A stretch of 54,754 nucleotides of DNA from Bacteroidaceae bacterium (GTDB lineage: Bacteria; Bacteroidota; Bacteroidia; Bacteroidales; Bacteroidaceae). The position numbers were made by a program, and so were the translations under genes. Numbering within the stretch: the first letter of the stretch is position 1; each line of letters begins with the position of its first letter. Shown piece after piece: positions 51,995 to 54,754 of this stretch. The notes beneath the pieces are model-generated. The model saw nothing but the letters and a program-made list of their open reading frames with translations. It did no database searches and had not been told where the DNA came from. The DNA is taken from contig JAFXZY010000087.1 of NCBI GenBank assembly GCA_017541025.1, positions 1 to 54,754 on the forward strand, given 5' to 3'.

Positions 51995-53383
51995 ATGGAC
52001 AACGAAGCTTTCAATTTGGTGAAGGGTAGGCTGGCTATACACAACCAGGCTGCCAAGAAGCTCACGCCTTGCGATGAACTGCTGCAATATAGGGTTATGC
52101 CTGAAACAGAATTGCCTCCATTGGAGTTCCTGTTCAAGATGAACGGAGTGGAATGTTTCCCGCGTGCTGAACTTGTGGCAAATACAGGAAAGGCAAAGAG
52201 TGGTAAAACGTTCTTCCTGTCTATTGTTATGGCCTGCTGCCTGAAGAAAAATGTGCTAGGCTTAGAGCGAGTACGAGACACCCCCATTCGTGTCTTGTGG
52301 TACGATACTGAACAAAGTGCCCAGTCAACACAGAAAATTCTTGTCAATCGCATCATCCCTCTTTCGAGATGTAAGAAGGAAGAAGGAAGATGTCAGAAGG
52401 AAGAGGGAATCAACCTTAACCTTAACCCTGAAGAAGGAAGATGTCAGAAGGGAGAAGAATCTCAACTAAACGACCAGTTCTTTGTTTTTAATGTCCGGGG
52501 TATCGGTTGGGAGAAACGGCGTGAACTCTTAGCTACTGCTATTAATGAGATTAAGCCAGATTTGGTGATAGTGGACGGAATCAAAGACCTGATAACTGAT
52601 ATCAATGACGGTACTCAGGCAACAACAGTTGTTGAAGATCAGATGGGACTGGCACAGACTTACAACTGCTGCATTGTGGATGTTCTTCACCAGAACAAGA
52701 ATGATGCAGACCGCAATATGCGTGGCTGGATTGGAACAGAGCTGACAAACAAGGCTTTTGAGGTATGGTCGTGTGCCATTGTATCCAATACAGACACCTT
52801 TAAGGTGGAGCAGATTATGTCTCGAATGAAGCGCTGCGAGGAGAATCTTTACTACCAGCTTGATGACAATGCACTGCCCGTTTCCTGCCAGAAACCCGAC
52901 GAACAGCCACGCGACCCTGCCAGTGGTAGGTATATTTCAAAAAAGAATGACAAAACAGGAGATGAAAAGAAACAAAAATTCAAGGTTGACTGGGCTAAGT
53001 TGAACTGTGATTATATCCTGCCAAATGATAGTAAGGAACCTATGGCTCCAGAGGATATCCCATGGGATTTGGGAAGGCTGTTTACGGATGCCATGGAGGG
53101 ATGTTCTTTCTTGCGTTTTGCTCCGTTAATGGCAGCAACTATGCGCATCTCTTGTATCGAGGACCGCAATTACTATTACCAACTGTTGGAGCGTGCAAAG
53201 AAAGAGCATTATCTGACACCCGGAAAGGATATGTCTGGTCAGCAGGGATTCTATCTAGTCACACCAGATCAGCGTAAACGTATCCTTGCTACCGAGGAAG
53301 AGGAGCTCCGCAAACAGCAGGAACCTGTACAGGGTGAACTTCCCTTCAATAAACCAGAAGAAAATGGAACCGCTCCCTTCTAG
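51995..53383 (+). CDS. RepA-like AAA/RecA-fold ATPase of a mobile element
   Basis: A 462-residue protein. A RecA-type ATPase core has Walker A GKAKSGKTFF (about residue 65), the segment LWYDTEQSAQST, and Walker B DLVIVDGIKDL; it resembles RepA/DnaB-like helicases carried by Bacteroidota plasmids and integrative elements. The C-terminal third (YYYQLLERAKKEHYL, ending QGELPFNK) looks like a winged-helix DNA-binding region. Between IIPLSR and the next conserved block FFVFNVRGIGWEKRRELL is a repeat-encoded insert with CKKEEGR CQKEEGI units, encoded by heptamers. It is followed by a large hairpin and a toprim gene, together a replication module. Confidence 0.8.
   Translation: MDNEAFNLVKGRLAIHNQAAKKLTPCDELLQYRVMPETELPPLEFLFKMNGVECFPRAELVANTGKAKSGKTFFLSIVMACCLKKNVLGLERVRDTPIRVLWYDTEQSAQSTQKILVNRIIPLSRCKKEEGRCQKEEGINLNLNPEEGRCQKGEESQLNDQFFVFNVRGIGWEKRRELLATAINEIKPDLVIVDGIKDLITDINDGTQATTVVEDQMGLAQTYNCCIVDVLHQNKNDADRNMRGWIGTELTNKAFEVWSCAIVSNTDTFKVEQIMSRMKRCEENLYYQLDDNALPVSCQKPDEQPRDPASGRYISKKNDKTGDEKKQKFKVDWAKLNCDYILPNDSKEPMAPEDIPWDLGRLFTDAMEGCSFLRFAPLMAATMRISCIEDRNYYYQLLERAKKEHYLTPGKDMSGQQGFYLVTPDQRKRILATEEEELRKQQEPVQGELPFNKPEENGTAPF
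52371..52456 (+). repeat. Heptamer array in frame in the RepA-like gene
   Basis: Units GTAAGAA GGAAGAA, GGAAGAT GTCAGAA, GGAAGAG, then a hexamer block ACCTTA ACCTTA, then TGAAGAA GGAAGAT, GTCAGAA GGGAGAA. A 22-bp segment is repeated exactly at 52379-52400 and 52430-52451. The peptide has a seven-residue period. Confidence 0.85.
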
Positions 53384-53385
53384 AC

Positions 53386-53458
53386 AGCCCCTCCCCCTAT
53401 ATATCGCCCTTTTTTATTTGAATATAAAAAAAGGGCTAGAGAGATATATATAGGGGCT
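53386..53458. other. Large hairpin between the RepA-like and toprim genes
   Basis: Outer arms AGCCCC/GGGGCT, middle arms CTATATATC/GATATATATAG and inner arms GCCCTTTTTTAT/ATAAAAAAAGGGC pair in order, with short bulges, giving a stem of about 25 pairs around a small loop. It could be an attenuator or terminator, or a DNA hairpin used in replication (for example a single-strand origin). The A/T runs beside the inner stem allow termination on either strand. Confidence 0.65.
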
Positions 53459-53502
53459 ATGTCTGAAGGCCGCCGAGCCGAGCAAAAAAGGAAAAGAGAG
53501 TT

Positions 53503-54465
53503 ATGAAGCCATTAAAAGAATTGTTGGAACGCTGTTCGTTCAAGACTATAGGACGTAGTATGAATCTTGATGTATCTCTCATCAATGGAAAACTCTACAT
53601 CAGCCCTCTAACTACAGACATCAATCATCATCTTGACTTCGCCCTTCCCTCCATGAAGATGGTTGAGGCATGTAGGGCTGACGATTTCGATTTCTTCCAG
53701 CCCTTCATAAATGCCGGTAAACTAACAGAAGAGAATATGCACCACGCCGCAGAGCGCTATTACTTAGGCAAGACCAGAAGCGGCAAACCCATCTACTGGA
53801 TGATAGATGACACGCTGGACCCTCAAGATGCTCGCATAGTAAACCAAGATAACTCCGACACTTGGATGTCAACACTCCTGAAAGCCCGCGAGCCTTTCAT
53901 CCAGTATTGGTGCCCTACACACTGCCTGTTTGGCCTGCATTTGTTGAGGGAAGATGGAAGAAGTAAGATGGAAGAGGGTAGAATTAAGATGGCTGATGGA
54001 AAAAATAATGTTCAATGTTGGCCTTCGGCCGAGCCTGCTCACGCTCGGGATAGCCTAAGCAAGCTTAGCTCTCCTCTCGCTCAATCGCAGCCTTCAACGT
54101 TCAATGTTCAATGGAAGCCTAGCATTTGCATCGTAGAGAGCGAACAGGCTGCCGTGGTGCTGAGTGAGTTGTTTCCCGAAAGTATCTGGATGGCGTATGC
54201 TACGGTGGCACATTTGCAGGTCGACCTCTTTGCCCCATTAGAAGGATGCACCGTAACGCTATTTCCCTGTACTGACCCCTATATGTCCAACTATCTTTTC
54301 TTTAATGACCTTGCGGCAGCGGTTCACAAGCAGTATCCCTCCATCCATATCACCGTGGATCCCATTCTGGAGGATAATGCCACAGACGAACAAAAGTCCC
54401 GCTGCATAGATCTCGTAGACTTCTTATTTGAAGGACAACCCCTTCAAAAGGTTCAAGAAGTTTAA
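53503..54465 (+). CDS. Toprim-domain protein (DUF6371-like, primase-type) of a mobile element
   Basis: A 320-residue protein. The segment AERYYLGKTRSGKPIYWMID and FIQYWCPTHCLFGLHLLR resemble the DUF6371 family found beside RepA-like ATPases; the following ICIVESEQAAVVLSELFPES and VTLFPCTDPY are the two toprim motifs (ExxxA and the acidic DxD-like site, here Asp-Pro). The family is thought to prime or process DNA in Bacteroidota mobile elements. Between LLR and KPSICIVESE about 50 residues are encoded by repeats (heptamers, then GC-rich words). The last codons and the stop come from the first copy of the 48-bp direct repeat at 54451. Confidence 0.7.
   Translation: MKPLKELLERCSFKTIGRSMNLDVSLINGKLYISPLTTDINHHLDFALPSMKMVEACRADDFDFFQPFINAGKLTEENMHHAAERYYLGKTRSGKPIYWMIDDTLDPQDARIVNQDNSDTWMSTLLKAREPFIQYWCPTHCLFGLHLLREDGRSKMEEGRIKMADGKNNVQCWPSAEPAHARDSLSKLSSPLAQSQPSTFNVQWKPSICIVESEQAAVVLSELFPESIWMAYATVAHLQVDLFAPLEGCTVTLFPCTDPYMSNYLFFNDLAAAVHKQYPSIHITVDPILEDNATDEQKSRCIDLVDFLFEGQPLQKVQEV
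53951..53999 (+). repeat. Seven heptamers in frame in the toprim gene
   Basis: AAGATGG AAGAAGT, AAGATGG AAGAGGG, TAGAATT AAGATGG, CTGATGG in exact register. They encode GRSKMEE GRIKMAD, a seven-residue period. Confidence 0.85.
54008..54112 (+). repeat. Second repeat block in the toprim gene (palindromic GC words plus GTTCAAT units)
   Basis: GTTCAAT words flank both ends (54009, 54095-54110). In between lie GGCCTTCGGCC (a palindromic word), GAGCCTGCTCACGCTCGG and CTAAGCAAGCTTAG, all of which pair with themselves. No stop codon arises in the used frame. Confidence 0.7.
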
Positions 54466-54498
54466 GGGTTCAAGGGGTTTAAGACTTTGGCCCTTGGC
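54451..54498 (+). repeat. 48-bp direct repeat, copy 1
   Basis: Begins GTTCAAGAAGTTTAAGGG and is identical over 48 bp to 54548-54595. It starts inside the last codons of the toprim gene and supplies its stop. Confidence 0.85.
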
Positions 54499-54517
54499 TA
54501 TTGGCTTTAATAACGTT

Positions 54518-54538
54518 AACCTTAACCCTAACCTTAAC
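54518..54538 (+). repeat. Hexamer array (AACCTT)
   Basis: AACCTT AACCCT AACCTT AAC in register; the inverse GTTAAG words occur at 54657-54680, so the two arrays form an inverted pair about 120 bp apart. Confidence 0.7.
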
Positions 54539-54547
54539 TGGTTAAGA

Positions 54548-54595
54548 GTTCAAGAAGTTTAAGGGTTCAAGGGGTTTAAGACTTTGGCCCTTGGC
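54548..54595 (+). repeat. 48-bp direct repeat, copy 2
   Basis: Exact second copy, 49 bp after the first. It lies in the 289-bp gene-free end of the window, which otherwise holds AAGCTATT and hexamer words and no frame I can support. Confidence 0.85.
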
Positions 54596-54656
54596 CATTG
54601 GCTATTCCATTAACCTACTAAGCTATTAAGCTATTAAGCAGATAAGCTCTTGAACA

Positions 54657-54680
54657 GTTAAGGTTAAGGTTATGGTTATC
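54657..54680 (+). repeat. Hexamer array (GTTAAG)
   Basis: GTTAAG GTTAAG GTTATG GTTATC in register, the reverse of the AACCTT array at 54518; followed by GTTAACGTTAGCGTT near 54690, like the words at 5.7 kb. Confidence 0.7.
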
Positions 54681-54754
54681 GTACGAAGTTAACGTTAGCG
54701 TTAAAAAAAACAACTTAGAAAAAAAATTATTTAACTTAATTAGCAACAAAAAAC

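Overview
The window reads as chromosomal DNA from an anaerobic gut- or rumen-type Bacteroidota, most likely Prevotella or a relative. The reasons are many -7 promoter boxes of the form TAnnTTTG, several with a -33 TTG/TTTG about 20 nt upstream; enzymes ending in type IX secretion-like C-termini; Bacteroidota-type proteins of the DUF4836, DUF5723 and DUF6371 kind; a Clp/HtpG block; and a tRNA without an encoded CCA. Species is not determinable by eye. DUF names are recalled from memory, not searched.

Layout. 1-1.9 kb: the 5' part of a resolvase-like gene and an IS3-family element with a textbook -1 slippery site and a disabling 1-nt insertion. 1.9-2.8 kb: a palindrome-rich control region and a small lipoprotein gene. 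3.2-15.4 kb: a plus-strand run of rlmI-like methyltransferase, nucleoside transporter, rsmE with an internal amber stop, a DUF4836-like protein, an ABC exporter pair, a three-domain AmgK/RapZ-C/MurU fusion for cell-wall sugar recycling, and mfd. 15.5-20.8 kb: divergent GH5 and GH27 glycosidases, both with secretion-tag-like ends. 20.9-29.3 kb: nudC, phosphohexomutase, lepA, a Crp/Fnr regulator, tRNA-Gly(CCC), an SDR, a BASS transporter, a YhhN protein and an unknown gene. 29.3-38.3 kb: a minus-strand hexuronate operon (exuT, two uxuA paralogues, an SDR, uxaC) running on into tldD/tldE. 38.3-45.5 kb: clpC, htpG, nadE and a C_GCAxxG_C_C protein. 45.6-47.7 kb: a cobalamin riboswitch in front of an SLC13/DASS anion transporter. 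48-51.2 kb: a lipoprotein and beta-barrel-like pair. 51.4-54.8 kb: remnants and replication genes of a mobile element (RepA-like ATPase, toprim protein), ending in direct repeats.

The most striking pattern is not a gene. Degenerate arrays with a 7-bp period (sometimes 6 bp) occupy many gaps between genes, for example AAACYGT at 4.37 kb, AACCTCT at 20.8 kb, AATTGTG at 25.4 kb, AAAGTTT at 34.7 kb and CGGTTAG at 40.8 kb. The same kinds of array also lie in frame inside mfd, the GH27 gene, clpC, the RepA-like gene and the toprim gene; because three heptamers make 21 nt, they encode peptides with a seven-residue period. Separate GC-rich palindromic words (CTCCCC..GGGGGAG) sit in frame in lepA and mfd. 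They resemble in style the short tandemly repeated repetitive sequences known from cyanobacteria and look like spreading or slipping elements that coding regions tolerate.

Functionally, the hexuronate operon and the GH5/GH27 pair point to plant-polysaccharide use. The riboswitch suggests that anion (possibly succinate) transport responds to B12, which would fit a metabolism in which B12 decides between succinate and propionate as end product.
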